64,000 nt of DNA from Hyphodiscus hymeniophilus. Lineage: Eukaryota; Ascomycota; Leotiomycetes; Helotiales; Hyphodiscaceae. Under the pieces are notes generated by a model, which saw only the letters and a program-made list of their open reading frames with translations, was not told the origin of the DNA and ran no database searches. The position numbers and the translations under genes were made by a program. Positions 10,815-22,657 of this stretch are shown one piece after another; position 1 is the first letter of the stretch; the number at the start of each line of letters is the position of its first letter. Location of the stretch: positions 496,001 through 560,000 of the forward strand of contig VNKQ01000005.1 of the NCBI GenBank assembly GCA_016508695.1, in the 5' to 3' direction.

Positions 10815-11505
10815 GATTTTAGTATCGAGTGAGCAGTATTTCAACTGGGCTTTAGAGAAAGTAGAATAAATCAACAAATAGAAGAAGGCTGGCTAGAAGC
10901 TCAAAAGGATAGCGGGGGTTGGTTAAGTCAAAACTCTTTGGCTTGCCAAGATTTGGGGAACTGGGTGGGGTAGAAGTCGACGAGAATCTCTCCACATTGC
11001 TGAGTGCATGCTCCGAACTGCTCAGAAAATGGCCAAGTGATCACTGATCAAGCCCCCGAGTGGCCGTCCTATTCTCTACTTCTTCAAGCATGGACGCTTG
11101 TCCACCCCCACGATTCATCTGTATGGGAAAGCAGTTTTATCCATCAATTTTTCCGTCTTGGCAAGCGGACATCAAAGCTGGGGAAAGGTCGTGGAGATGC
11201 TTGCTTTGGGTCTATCTAGCACCGAGCAGTTATTCTTCAAGGCGAAAGCCATTGGTCGAAGAGCGATATCAAATCGAGGGGCAGAAACCATGAAGCTTTC
11301 TTCGGCAAGGGCTTGACTGCCAAGGTTGGGGGAAGAGCTCGGCTCGGTGGCTCGGTTGAAGGTCGGCCGGAGTCATCCCACGAATGAGGACAACAGCGGA
11401 TGATTTCGAGGCCAACCTTGAGTTGTGCAAAGATTCAAGAAGCTAAGATACTTATCAAAGTCCACACGGACATCAGAGGGATACTTGAAACCGCAAGTAA
11501 CGATT
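10815..11505. promoter_or_regulatory. Divergent promoter region between MFS transporter and GH105
   Basis: 691 bp separate the two start codons. It carries sequences such as TTGGCCAAG-like and GGGG-containing words that could bind fungal regulators, but I cannot assign specific sites. Joint control of the two genes is inferred from the head-to-head layout only. Confidence 0.45.
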
Positions 11506-12627
11506 ATGCCTAAGACAGCTGAAGGCATTGCGTCTCAGGACGTCCATAGAACAATCAATTCATTGATCAATCAGCTGGTCAATATTGAAGATGAGACTGG
11601 GGAATTCCTTTTGAAGCTAGAAGATGGTCGAGTGATTGATACGAAAGGCTGGAGCGGTTGGGAATGGACTCACGGTGTCGGTCTGTACGGTCTGTGGAAG
11701 TACCATACTCTTACGGGATCTAAGGAAGCACTGTCCATCATTGAGGCATGGTTCGACACACGGTTCGAGGAAGGCGGAACAACGAAAAACATCAACACTA
11801 TGGCTGCGATGCTCACCTTGGCATACCTATATGAGAAGTCTGGAAACGTAACGTACTTGCCGTGGTTGGAGAGTTGGGCGGAGTGGGCGATGTATGGATT
11901 GCCGCGGACACAGTATGGTGGTATGTCGCACATGACTTACAATTCCATGAACTCTCAAGAATTATGGGATGATACACTCATGATGACTGTTCTCCCTCTG
12001 GCCAAAATCGGAATACTTCTGAACCGTCCGCAGTACGTCGAAGAGGCAAAGAGGCAATTTCTGCTTCATATCAAGTACCTCTTCGACACCAAGACTGGAC
12101 TTTGGTACCACGGCTGGACATTTGCTGATGGTGGTCATAACTTTGCTCAAGCTTTGTGGGCGCGCGGAAACTCGTGGATCACGATTGTGATACCTGAGAT
12201 GTTGGAACTTCTTGACTTGCCAGCCATTGACGCATTCCGGACTCATTTGATCGACACCCTGGAGGCTCAATGTCAAGCCCTTGTCAAGCACCAAGAACCT
12301 AATGGCCTTTGGAGGACGCTGATCGATCATCCTGTGAGCGAAGGGTCGTATGTGGAAAGTTCAGCCACTGCAGGGTTTGCATTTGGAATGCTCAAGGCAT
12401 TGCGAATGCGTTACATTCATGGCGAAAAGTATCGAGACTCAGCAATAAATGGAATCAAGGGAGTATTGAAGAAAATTAACGAGAACGGAGAACTTCTGGA
12501 TACAAGCTTTGGCACGGCGATGGGGCATACCTTGCAGCATTATAAGGACATAGATAAGACGAGCATGCCTTACGGTCAGGCAATGGTGATCATGGCTCTC
12601 GGAGAGTTCTTGTGGGTTTTTATCTGA
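11506..12627 (+). CDS. GH105-type unsaturated glycuronyl hydrolase
   Basis: Likely glycoside hydrolase of family 105 (YteR/YesR type), which removes the unsaturated uronic acid left at the end of pectin oligomers by lyases. A single exon of 373 aa starting at the ATG in GATTATGCC; the frame is open for 27 codons upstream but lacks another ATG. Family marks are GWSGWEWTHGVGLYGLWKY (residues about 46-64), the catalytic-Asp segment ELWDDTLMMTVLPLAKIG, and FADGGHNFAQALWARGNSW. Together they fit an (alpha/alpha)6 barrel. No signal peptide is visible, so the protein may act inside the cell on imported oligosaccharides. This agrees with the divergent transporter gene. Confidence 0.9.
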   Translation: MPKTAEGIASQDVHRTINSLINQLVNIEDETGEFLLKLEDGRVIDTKGWSGWEWTHGVGLYGLWKYHTLTGSKEALSIIEAWFDTRFEEGGTTKNINTMAAMLTLAYLYEKSGNVTYLPWLESWAEWAMYGLPRTQYGGMSHMTYNSMNSQELWDDTLMMTVLPLAKIGILLNRPQYVEEAKRQFLLHIKYLFDTKTGLWYHGWTFADGGHNFAQALWARGNSWITIVIPEMLELLDLPAIDAFRTHLIDTLEAQCQALVKHQEPNGLWRTLIDHPVSEGSYVESSATAGFAFGMLKALRMRYIHGEKYRDSAINGIKGVLKKINENGELLDTSFGTAMGHTLQHYKDIDKTSMPYGQAMVIMALGEFLWVFI

Positions 12628-12920
12628 AAACCCCCCTTTCATAAAGATGGAAGATCCTAAAAGAAAGAGAGAATAGACGCCAATAGGGTTGACTCCACAA
12701 GGAGGTCCTTGAGCAATGTACCAATAGATAAAAAAACATTTTAGCGACATGATCTGGGACTTTGTGTATTTGACAGACCGTAGTCGCACACACACCACTC
12801 AAAATTAAATACGACAGAAATTGAATAAGTGGTCTCTCCTAGCGTGATATTGAGTCATTCGGACTAATGATCTCGCATATAAGGATAAAGAACAGTAGCC
12901 GAGAACGGACGACCAACGTC

Positions 12921-14334
12921 TCAGTCACTATCCAATGTGCATGTCCTTAGATAAATGGATCGCTGATCTGTAAGGATCTCGGGCAACTCAAGCTGCTGAC
13001 CTGTATTTGAGAAGTACTGCTCCACTTCACACATGCCCACGATGACACTTTGTAATACTTCCAGCAGTACTGGAGAAATGATCTGGAGGTTTTCTTCTGA
13101 GTGAGTGAAGCTGTTAAAAATCTCGAGAGCTGCTTCGCGCTGGTCAACTGAAATATTTTTGGCTGCATCTTTCCTAGTACTCTGACCTCGACCGCAAGTC
13201 CTGAGAAGCAGATACGCATTAGTTGAATGTTCCGCTCCATAAAGGGGCCGAGTCATGGGAATAACGGCACAACCTACACAGAGTGGGAAGCGTTGCCTAG
13301 ACAAGACTTCGTGCAATTACATTCACCGACAAGTGATCTAAACAGTGCTTTAGATTCAATGTCCTTCGTTTTGAGCTCATGTGGCCTCAATGACCAGTCG
13401 GATTTGACCATCAGGTAGTAGCAGTCTAGGGCCTGATCGCAATACAAAACGCCCGATTTGACGTCAAGAATCACCCCAGGGCTGTGGTAGAAAGCTCTAA
13501 GCTGTTCCAAAGTGTGACCTATCATTTCAAAGGCGCTCCATACAAGAGTTCCCTTCCAGTATTCATCGCTGTTCTTCTGGCGGAGTTGTTGCATGTTGTA
13601 CAAACAAGGGATATAATCGTTCCCCACTGATAATCCCACGGCCAGCACCCAGCCTCCTCGACTGATACTGGAGTGATGGTTCTTATTGAACGGGTGTTTC
13701 AAATGAATGGTTCTGGAACCGGGGATCGAAATCGTGCTTCGATAGAAAGGCGGCTGGCCGTCGACGATTCGCTCGACTTCGAATTTGGTGAGCGTTGTGT
13801 CTTTTGGGGCCGAAGGATGGGTTTTCAAATGTACCGTAACGATGTTGCCGAAAGCTCTAATATCTAGCATAGACTTCACGTCGATGGTCTCGCAAGTACG
13901 AAGACGTCTACAGTAAGCAGTAAGAATGCGGCTAGGGTCTCCCCATCTGTTTGGATGAAGTCCTGGAGCAATGGTAATTGGTATGGCTTCGAGACCGTGT
14001 TGCCATCCTTTTGGACTGATGGCCATGCCTGATTAAAAACCTTTCCGATCGAATCCTCCCAGCAGTTTTCGGGACTGTGAACTTGGAGGGCTTGAGAATT
14101 GATATGATGACAGCCAGAGTGACATCGATGAAGAGCCCCAGGCGGAAAATCCTTCACAGAGAATCGAAGGCATTTTCCTCGACTCGGGAAGACACATGTC
14201 ACAAGCCGTCGAGTCGATCGCTGAAAGAATAAGATTGCTGCTGGCGAGGCTGAAAGTACACCAGACACGATCATCGCGATGAAGGCAAGTACCAGAGGAC
14301 CGACGACAGCAGCAACATCCCACCTTGAACCCAT
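12921..14334 (-). CDS. Unknown fungal membrane protein, three exons
   Basis: Not recognised. Proposed exons on the minus strand: 13912-14334, 13327-13873 and 12921-13273, giving 440 aa. The second junction is well supported (GTGAAT donor, TGTGTAG acceptor, same phase). The first is a weaker choice, a 38-nt intron whose ends keep the frame; a different junction or a frameshift is possible. An N-terminal hydrophobic segment (VVGPLVLAFIAMIVSGVL, residues 10-27) suggests a membrane anchor. It is followed by CHSGCHHI and CW motifs, then QTDGETLAAFLLLT. The middle has mixed beta-like sequence with GGWVLAVGLSVG, and the C-terminus is helical. It looks like one of the large lineage-specific fungal membrane families without known role. 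Confidence 0.55.
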
Positions 14335-15078
14335 TTCAAAGTTTGGGATTATTCGCGATGGTGTATGAGTGTAGGCGGCCGATTTTCAATCATTTGTAGT
14401 GAGAAGAAGTTGACGACATGGTGGACAAGGCTGAGCTGAAATACTGCCTGCGAGAGGCTACGGTATATTTAGTTTAGCGTATCATCTTGGAATCAAATTG
14501 CCCTCGGTGGACAAACCCTTCTCGACCTCGGGCTATATCGCTTGTGGCAGTCAAGATTAATAGAAGGGCACGTTGTAAATGTAAAAGGGAAAGCTGAACG
14601 GCGTTGAGGAGAAATTACCAAAGCCCGGGGCATCACGTGATCGAGACAAAGGCTGGTTCTGAAGGGTCGGCACTACTTTAAATTACACTCAACGAAATGC
14701 CCTACAGGGCCTCAAAAATTCAGAGTCTTCACACAAGTTCGAAGTGATTGTGGATGCTTCGAAATTCTACACTAATCGTTCGTCCTTGAATGGAGGTATT
14801 GGGCAAGCGGTATGTACTCCATGTGGCTCGGCAAAGGGGGTTCACTACTACCCAAAATCACAGAAAAGGCTCAGCTCGTCACTTAATCTTGTGATACGTT
14901 CCCATATCATACAATGATGTGATGTGTAAGTCATAAGGAAAATATATGTATCAAAAGGTTCATCTACTCTCTCCATACCATAATTTGTGCACCTCCTCGT
15001 GCAAAGGCTTATAGGATTTGTTCAACTTACTTGTCAACTGAAGTACCCGCTTGTCCAGCCAGTTCTACACACCAGTAT
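14335..15078. other. Intergenic, no gene seen
   Basis: About 740 bp between the unknown membrane gene (promoter side) and the 3' end of the amino-acid transporter. No repeat, RNA gene or supported open frame is visible. Confidence 0.5.
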
Positions 15079-16907
15079 TCATAATACGGGCGAGCTGCAT
15101 GAAAATGAAGACTTCGGTCGTGTCGCATACGCAAGTTTCAAACCCACGCATGATGCCCAGATACCTAGAACCGCAATGGAGATCGACGCCAGCATGAAGA
15201 GAATGTTGAAAGTGTTTAGCAGGGGCTTCTTCATGTAGGCTCGAAGCCACCGCTTCATCCCTCTGTCAGTCCTTGTGGTAACTCCAGTGACTGGATCGAA
15301 CCCTTCGCCAGCTTCGGGTAGCATCCCATCAATCTGCAGATTCAAGCCAAGCTGTAGCAACGGCGGAAAAGTGTATGAGAATTGCAGTACGCAGATGCTT
15401 GCTACGAGCCCTGAAAGGTTACTGACTTGAGGGATAGCGGACCCAATGAGAAATGCAATGGACCAGTAAATTGGGACAAGGCCGACCCAGATCCACTTTC
15501 CTTTCTTGCTGCTTAGTGGTGGCAGGTTTAGCAGATCAATCATGATTGTTTGATAGAGCACTTTGATGCTGATGTTGCCATAGAGACATGCAGCAATTAG
15601 TCCTGAGACCAAAAAGACTGAATTGGTGACGGTTTGCCAAGTGTATGTCGATATGCCTTGCATGGCAGGGTTGATCGCAAACTGGCCTTGATATTTGAAT
15701 ACTACGACCCCGAATGTAACATAGACGACTAGGATAAAGATCTGAGCGAGTATCATACCCTTCCAGAAGTCCATGGGACGCCGCATTTCCGACATGAATT
15801 CGATAAACATCATTGAACCACCCCAACTGAGGAAAGCTTGTGCCAAGCCCACGATCTGATTGTAGAATGGGGTGCCGGGTGGTGGACCCGCTGTGAAAAT
15901 GACGGGACCCTCTTCCATGCCGTTACTAGTCAGAGCTGCTGCATAGTTTGGTGGCGTATGGGATACTGCTACCATCGTGGCTACGATGAGAAATATGTTG
16001 AGCCATACCGCAATACTTGAGAGCCAACTGAGCCTCTGTAATGTCCGGATCTGGCCACCTATCATCCCTGCGAGAGCCCAAATGAAGCAAAGTATGATGA
16101 AACACACTCGCCCGCCGGTGATTTGGGAGAGCCCTTGGCCATTCGAAATCGTTATGATACAGACGAAGAAGAACAATTGGACAGTTTGCATGACGTTCAC
16201 AGTGTGACTTGCCCACTTCCCGAATATGCGGAAGGCTGCATCGCTGAAAGTCCGGAGGGGATAACGGTGGGAATCGAGGGTCAGGAATATGCGCCAAAGA
16301 ATGTATCCACCACTGCTAGAAGTCAGTTGCTGGAAGTCAAGACAATCTCCCAAAATTTAAAATTGTGAACAAAACTTACAGGGCGGCGAACACGCCAAAT
16401 ATGACATACATTGCAGTCCCGAGACCGTACCCCATCTGCGCCATTGCCCATCTAGACTGTTAGGACAGTCAATTTCCGCTGCGCATGATCGACTTACGGT
16501 GCAGAAGTCGGTCCAAGAATGTCAGTGACAGTAAGGTAAAATATAGCACCCCAAGATGCAGTACGACCGGCGCGCGATGCCTGTTCCCATTCTTCGGTAG
16601 AGACAGTGCTGTTGTTGCTCGCGTGTGTGGAAAGTTCAATGGGAACAGCACCTTTTCCTGTAGGTACAGGGTCCTTTGAAATCTTTCCCTCATCGTATGC
16701 CATATCTCGTGAACGTTCAACTGGCGTCTCAGAGATCCCGTCTATAACTGCAGGCTTCGAATTGAATATCGAAGTCCATCCTCTCGAGATAGCGGACGGT
16801 TGTGGCTCAATTGGCTGGGCTCGAGTGAGAGCTGCATGATAAACATACTCCTCCAGAGATATCCCTGATGCTTGAAGATGGGCCATAGTGCGTGTGTGAA
16901 TGCTCAT
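15079..16907 (-). CDS. Transmembrane amino-acid transporter, AAAP family
   Basis: Probable amino-acid/H+ symporter of the AAAP (Aa_trans) family in a cell or vacuole membrane. Exons on the minus strand: 16498-16907, 16380-16451 and 15079-16315, giving 572 aa. A second ATG at 16886 would give 565 aa. The cytosolic N-terminus contains the fungal motif ISLEEYVYHAALTR. The transport core starts at WGAIFYLTVTDILGPTSAPW, crosses the short 72-nt exon (MAQMGYGLGTAMYVIFG), and continues with SGGYILWRIFLTLDSHRYP. About ten further hydrophobic segments follow, ending in a Ser/Cys-rich tail. Both introns have GTAAGT donors and CTAG acceptors. The substrate cannot be told from sequence. Confidence 0.9.
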
Positions 16908-18945
16908 ATGAAACAGCACTTAAAAGTATCAGTTTGATACCGAGAACTAGAAAGACGCCGTACTTGAGATTCGGTCAAGTTGCTACACAATGCTTTTTAC
17001 TCCATGCCCCTCCCAGGAATGCACCAGGGAAGCAGTTATCCGTTGTTTCTTCCACTTTTGATAACGAGGATATTCCAACGTGACTGAAAATGCCTCCAGG
17101 CCTGGCTCGATAAGCAACTGATCCACAGACGACCCTTACACTCATCCACAACGCACGGCCATAATGCATACCCCCGCTTGAGAGCAACATAAGATATAGC
17201 AGGGAGCAAACACGACCAGTCAAAGACATAGAGTCAAGCTCGAGAGGGGAAGATAATGGATAAAGCACGAGTGATGTGCCCTCTCCACCGAGGTTGTTCT
17301 GCGATCCTGGTTTTGACAGGGGTCAAGAGTGGGATACTTCTTCGGCTTTATATGCTCTTTCGAGGGAGTTTTATCTAACAGGATAACAGCACTCGCATTC
17401 CGATTCTGCTTATGCTCCAAAGGATTTCTCGGAACTTATCTGGAGAAACTCGGTAATGGAAATGTAGTCCACAGTACTAGATGATCATAACAGACCCTGG
17501 ATTCGAAAGTTCCCTGGCTTGATCTGACTGTTCTGGAGCGCGTGCAATGGTCGAGTTTCGCATCACATCGAAGAGCTTGCGGAAAACTTACCAGCATCTC
17601 ATTTGAATAAAACCATCCCCTTTGGAGCCAAACAAAGCTTTAGACCTGAACAGAGCCCCGAAGAGCTAGCAATAAGCTCCATTGCTAAAGTTGGGGTTCC
17701 AAGCACCGGATAGTGCCCTTCTGGGGCATTATCTCTTACCTCGTTCGCGCTATCGGTGGTGATCTCTAGTCGGCCAACCCGCCCACGTTCTTGGAATCGG
17801 CTTCTCGTTTAGTTTCAAACGATGAAACCTGCTTATCACGTAGCCCTTGACCTGTGCTGACTGGTTGGATAGAATCAAGAGACCGATTCTGGTCCGCTGA
17901 GTTGCCTGCGTATCCAGCACTGTCTTTCTATTCTTCTCCCCGTACAACTTCGATTGGGTTCTAGTATGACCGACATGAGCTCTTGGTCTTGTGACAGCAG
18001 CAGCATTGTTTCTTGGTCTGGGAGAAAAGGCGATACCACGATGGAAGGAAAATCAACACCCAAAATAAACTGCCATCAATTTGACAACTATGCCTGAGCG
18101 AGATCCTGTTCAAAACGCTTGTAACTTTCGACTGATTCTAACGCTGCTACAATCGTTAGATTGCGAATAACAAAACTAGGTATGAAGGAAAAATAACTCC
18201 GATCTCTGATGCCCATGACGACGAAGCTTCGAACTCGATAATCCAGAAGAGACATAGGCGGCCAGATCGCTGAGCGCTCGCGATTCATTAAGTAAAATTC
18301 GCAGAATTGTCGCATATGAGAAGACCCAAATAGACCAGAAAGAAATAGCGATGTGATTACTGGGTGCTCTGATCAAACCATCACGCGCAGGTGGAAATGG
18401 GAGGGCAAGATGACAGAGGCGTGGGGAGTAATAGTCTGGTAATCCTTGCAGTCCAGGTTGATGGTGATCTGGTGTTCCGGTGTGACCGCATTCCGCTATC
18501 CTCAGCAATGTGTAAAGACAGCAAGCCTAGGACTAGGAGAGAGGAGAGGGTATGATTCATGTCCAAAAGAGAGCATCCCTTCTGTTGAAAATCTGTCGCC
18601 CAGAATTCCAAGGTCACTTAAAGCTGTATTGCAGTTTGCAGCTTTGAAGATGGTGTTTTGCTGGTATACGAATCGTTCACAGAGTCTGCAAGATTGTGCT
18701 GTTTCGGCGTTTGGTTTGACTTCTGCACTCAATGCATTGTTTCATTGAGGAAGGGCTTGAGGTCTGTCCTGGGCTGGATTGTTCAGACATGTTTGACAGT
18801 TTCACAGATGATTTTCGAAAGTCCCAATTTGGAACTAGTGTATGTTAGGGCGGCCGGCAAGGCTTATACATACTCATCTAGCGCCGGAGCTTGACAACAA
18901 CAAACACCGATAGACCAATCAACACCAATCACCGGAACGCTCATC
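16908..18945. other. 2.0-kb intergenic stretch, no supported gene
   Basis: Several overlapping open frames of 60-110 codons occur on both strands between 17,700 and 18,900. None has a recognised domain, and no set of them joins with good splice sites. It may hold the long promoter of the transporter, a decayed gene or an unrecognised RNA, but nothing is supported. Confidence 0.45.
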
Positions 18946-19688
18946 ATGCGGTCGGTAGTGATCACCATTCGCCTTCTTGCTCAACGAGTAAAGGACAAAG
19001 TTTGCTCTCTCTTATACGAAGAAGAGCCAGAGGAAATCCTCTATCCACCCCGGCCAGAACTCGTCATTGTACATTTGCAAAGACCACCCACTCCTGAACC
19101 TCCCTACGTTCGACCGACCGTTCTCAGAACCTCGCTCATTAGGCCGCCCACCAGCGAACCCAGCAGCGAGCCCAGCGGCAATGTTAATCAAGTAAGCCTT
19201 GTCACCTGCCCTTCATGTGCAGAGCTCACAGTCAAAAGGGTGCGCACGTTGACGGGGAAGGAGATCGAGCTGGACATAGAGCCTGAGTACAAGGTATATC
19301 TCCTTCTTCCGCGAAGCTGATTACCACACTGACGCATCCGCTCTCCGCAGGTCTCGCAGATCAAGGAGAAAGTCGAGGAGAAGGAAGGCATACCACCTGT
19401 GCAACAGCGTTTGATCTTTGGCGGAAAGCAAATGTGAGTTTTCATTCTTCTACACGAACAGCCACGAGCTGTCGCATCATGGCGTTTTCACCTCACTTTC
19501 TCTTTGCTACCTATTCAAGATACCCCACCTACCCCGCCATCCTCCAAAAGTGAGAACCACACTGATAAACTCTCAACAGGACCGACGAAAAAACTGCCGC
19601 TGAATACCAACTTGAAGGAGGCGCAACGCTCCATCTTGTCCTCGCATTGCGCGGTGGTGCTCCCACCCACTTCACGACTACCTTCTGA
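18946..19688 (+). CDS. RUB1: NEDD8/Rub1 ubiquitin-like modifier with N-terminal extension
   Basis: Ubiquitin-like protein that is conjugated to cullins to activate SCF-type ubiquitin ligases. Exons 18946-19293, 19351-19433 and 19580-19688 give 179 aa. Residues 95-170 are a 76-residue NEDD8 fold with VRTLTGKEIELDIEPEYK, KVEEKEGIPPVQQRL and the conserved HLVLALRGG end. Ala before Leu-Arg-Gly-Gly is the NEDD8 hallmark; ubiquitin has Arg. After Gly-Gly a nine-residue tail (APTHFTTTF) must be cut off by a Yuh1/NEDP1-type protease. Residues 1-94 are an unusual extension, acidic and Pro-rich in its second half. A 31-bp GTAAGC...GCAG segment inside exon 1 (19192-19222) looks intron-like, but splicing it would break the frame. 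The N-terminus is therefore the uncertain part. Confidence 0.88.
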
Positions 19689-20225
19689 TTACGATATCCT
19701 CTTCACCACGGGTTCTGTTCTCTTCATCTTGCTTCTTCGCATCCTGGCATTCCCGGCACAACTTTCATTCGACACTCAATTTCTCGCGTTCGCATCCTTG
19801 CATACATGGCAAATATTCTGTGATGGATTGCAATGGTCTTGAAGGATGGTTGGGCACATGGTCTGCTATGGCAGTTTCTTTCGAGTAGAGATTTCTCATG
19901 ATGCATGATATCAGGATGGCGTTGAAGTTTTTACACTTTTGAGCCGTCTTTCAAAATTTGCGTGCCCTGATAGATAATTCATGGTATTACGCGCTCTTGA
20001 CTCCATTTTAGTGACCAGATTATTGTGCTATTGACAAATGGCATTGCATTGTTACTGTAGATAGGATGATTACGTGCTGCATATAGCAGATCTACAACGC
20101 TTTATTTGGATGCGCCCAACGCCTCGCTGATTTTCCAGATTCGCATGCTCCATTTCCCATGGTTTCATACTTTATGCTGCCAAACTCCAAGATAAAAAGA
20201 TAAAGCACAATACACCAACGTCAAG
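19689..20225. other. Intergenic between NEDD8 and elongin A genes
   Basis: About 540 bp where two genes converge. No supported gene or repeat. Confidence 0.5.
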
Positions 20226-21529
20226 CTATCTGGCTCTCGGTTTCTTTGACGCCGCGCGATTGAAGACATCAGGTGCCGGGCGTTTCTTGATCATCATACG
20301 GTTTCGATCCCCGTGACTGGGACTAGGGCTTCGGGAGAAAGTCGTCGGAGTTTTTGAATGCATAGGCATGGAAGTGCGTGCTGCTGGCTTTGATTTGGGA
20401 ATGGAGATCATGGCGGAAATGACATCGGAGGGCTTTATTCGTGGTGCCGGAGAGGCTGAGGAAGACAGCGGCGTGGACTTTAGTAGTTGGCGGGGTTGGG
20501 ACTTGGTGGAAGGAGAGGAGGAAGGTGGAGAGAGCATAGATTTTGAGGAGTTTGTCGATGGTCCTCGAATCTGCTTGGGCTTCTCATCGAACAAGTCTTC
20601 CAGGTCATCGTCATCGTCGTCCTCCGAAGAGACAAGCGTTGGCTCAGCTGCTCCAAAGGCCTGTCCTCTTGTCATAGTAAGAGCACGCAATCTCCTCTCC
20701 CTCTCCTCGAGACTTGGTCCTCCAATACTTCCCCCAACTTGATCGGACACGTCCCGCTTTTTACTTAGAATCTTAACTGGTGCAAGAGCGGGCAATCGAT
20801 CTCTGCGGTACTCATTGACCATCCCAGCGGGAGCCTGCCTGACCTGCCCAACCCTTCCACCTAGTTGATGTGTTGGTCTTGCCAGCCTACCCCTCTGAGA
20901 TATCTCCTTTGCTTCCCTTCTCGCTCTAGTCATAACGCTCTTCCCATCTGTCATCTTCGTCTTGCTTCCAGTCGTCCAGGTTAACGAACTCGCGCCATGC
21001 TTAATAACCCCATTCTCCTTATTCCTCCCAATTGGAACCCCTCCGTTGTTGGCCATCATCCTAGGATCTCTCGGCACCTTGGGTAGTTTCCTCAAGTCCA
21101 CAATTTTGCTGACATGTGTTGACTTCTTCTTGTTCAATTCCGCCATTCTGGCCTTCAACTCCTCTTGATCTTTCTCCAGCTCTTTGGCCAATTCTTTCTT
21201 GTACCTGCAGTAGACTTCGTACCATTTTGTCGGATTCTTGGGAACGTAGTTTTTGTCTTTCCAGTTAGGGATGTCGCGGCGGATGAAGCTGAGCCAGATC
21301 TCGGAATCTTCGCCTTTGATTTGGGGGGAGCGGGTTTCGATTTCATGAAGTTGTTGAGGGGAATCCACACGTTTAAGGATGGATTCTATCTTCCAGTATT
21401 CGAAGTCGCCAACATCGACAAGACCTAAGCTGTTAGTTGGGCGTTTTGAGTGAGGGTGAGGTGAGACGTACTGCGCACATTCTTGATACATGCCTTCGTA
21501 CAGGAACTGACAAGCGTAGGAGCCGGCAT
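20226..21529 (-). CDS. ELA1: Elongin A (RNA polymerase II elongation factor / ubiquitin-ligase subunit)
   Basis: Substrate or targeting subunit that binds elongin C. In yeast Ela1 works in a cullin ligase that removes stalled RNA polymerase II. Exons on the minus strand: 21472-21529 and 20226-21424, giving 418 aa. The first exon supplies a BC box, TLVSSCTKA (residues 5-13), matching the elongin C-binding pattern T-L-x3-C-x2-A. The elongin A domain follows in exon 2 (LVDVGDFEYWKIESILKRV, then QLHEIETRSPQIKGEDSEIW and WKDKNYVPKNPTKWYEVY). A basic coiled coil comes next. The last 200 residues are low-complexity Ser/Pro/Lys with an acidic EDDDDDDLEDLFDE patch. The 47-nt intron is well placed. Confidence 0.9.
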
Positions 21530-22657
21530 GGTGATTGGAGCTATGGGACCGATCTGATGATTTGTCTGAAATGTGAGGGCTACACTGTGATGAAAGTGAA
21601 CTGTACGGCTTTCAAGGACGGGGTCGGCGATCTGGCAGCTGAGTTTTGAATGAATGGTTGCGATGTCTCAGGCGGCCAGTTTGTTCGTGCGTCAACTAAG
21701 TATAACTCAGAAAATTGCGGCAAATGAGAGATACATCATTGCACAAACATTTTGCGTCTCCAACATATAAGGGGACGTTGAAACGATAACAAGGAGGATT
21801 GAGTTGTCAAGCGGCCGCATCGCCGCTTCTCGTGATGCCGTAGATTAGGTTGGTATCAACCGAATGCTTGTATCATTAAGACAGCTAGACAGATGGAGAA
21901 TAAATTGATATAGATTCAATTAGTAGACCTATGCGAATTATCCCGAAACGATTTAAAATCAAATACAGAAAGCCCCAGCGTCCATTGTTACCGGAACACT
22001 GATTCAACTACCGGTACATAACCTTTTTCGTTCTTTCATTTGACCACCTTCGAAAACCCCCAGAGCTGTATGCTAAGAACCGATGTCGCAACCCATGCCG
22101 AAGGCGTTTTGTGTGTGAGGGTGTTAAAGAGCAGGAAATCATTCTTGCTACAGCACCCGTCAGTCAAGTATTGCCAGCCTTTACTGTTGCGGTAGGATCG
22201 TCTTTTGCCCCCAGACGACCAATACATGGAAGCACCTAATCATATGCCGCCATCCATTAAATTCACATTAGCGTTCACTGCAAGTGGAAACAATCCGGCT
22301 GTAACTATGAACACAATGCAAATCGAAACAAAGTTGCCATTAGGCAAGCAGGACCAATTGACATAGAATGATCCATTTCATTGAGATATGGAAGTTACGA
22401 TTGAGGGCAATAGCCTGGCACAAGAACTGTCAAGGCATGGAACTAAAGGCATCCTGTGAACAAAGCCAAATCACCCTGAGGAAGCATCAATTTAAACTTA
22501 TACAGAAAGGAGATGAATGAAGGCTTCTGCAGAGTTTCCGTAGCGATACAGTACCCGATTTGGTCAAGTGCAGTTACATGTTACGCTAATAAACCTTAGG
22601 TTCTTGAGCCTGGTGAGCTTTCTCTCTCTAACTATCATTCAAACCAAGAATCTCACA
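21530..22657. promoter_or_regulatory. Divergent upstream region of elongin A and THO7 genes
   Basis: 1.1 kb between two outward-facing genes. Open frames here are short and featureless. Specific sites could not be assigned. Confidence 0.45.

Noticed and set aside
17750..18748. Overlapping open frames on both strands, possible decayed gene
   Set aside because: No recognisable domain and no consistent set of splice sites; cannot be supported.
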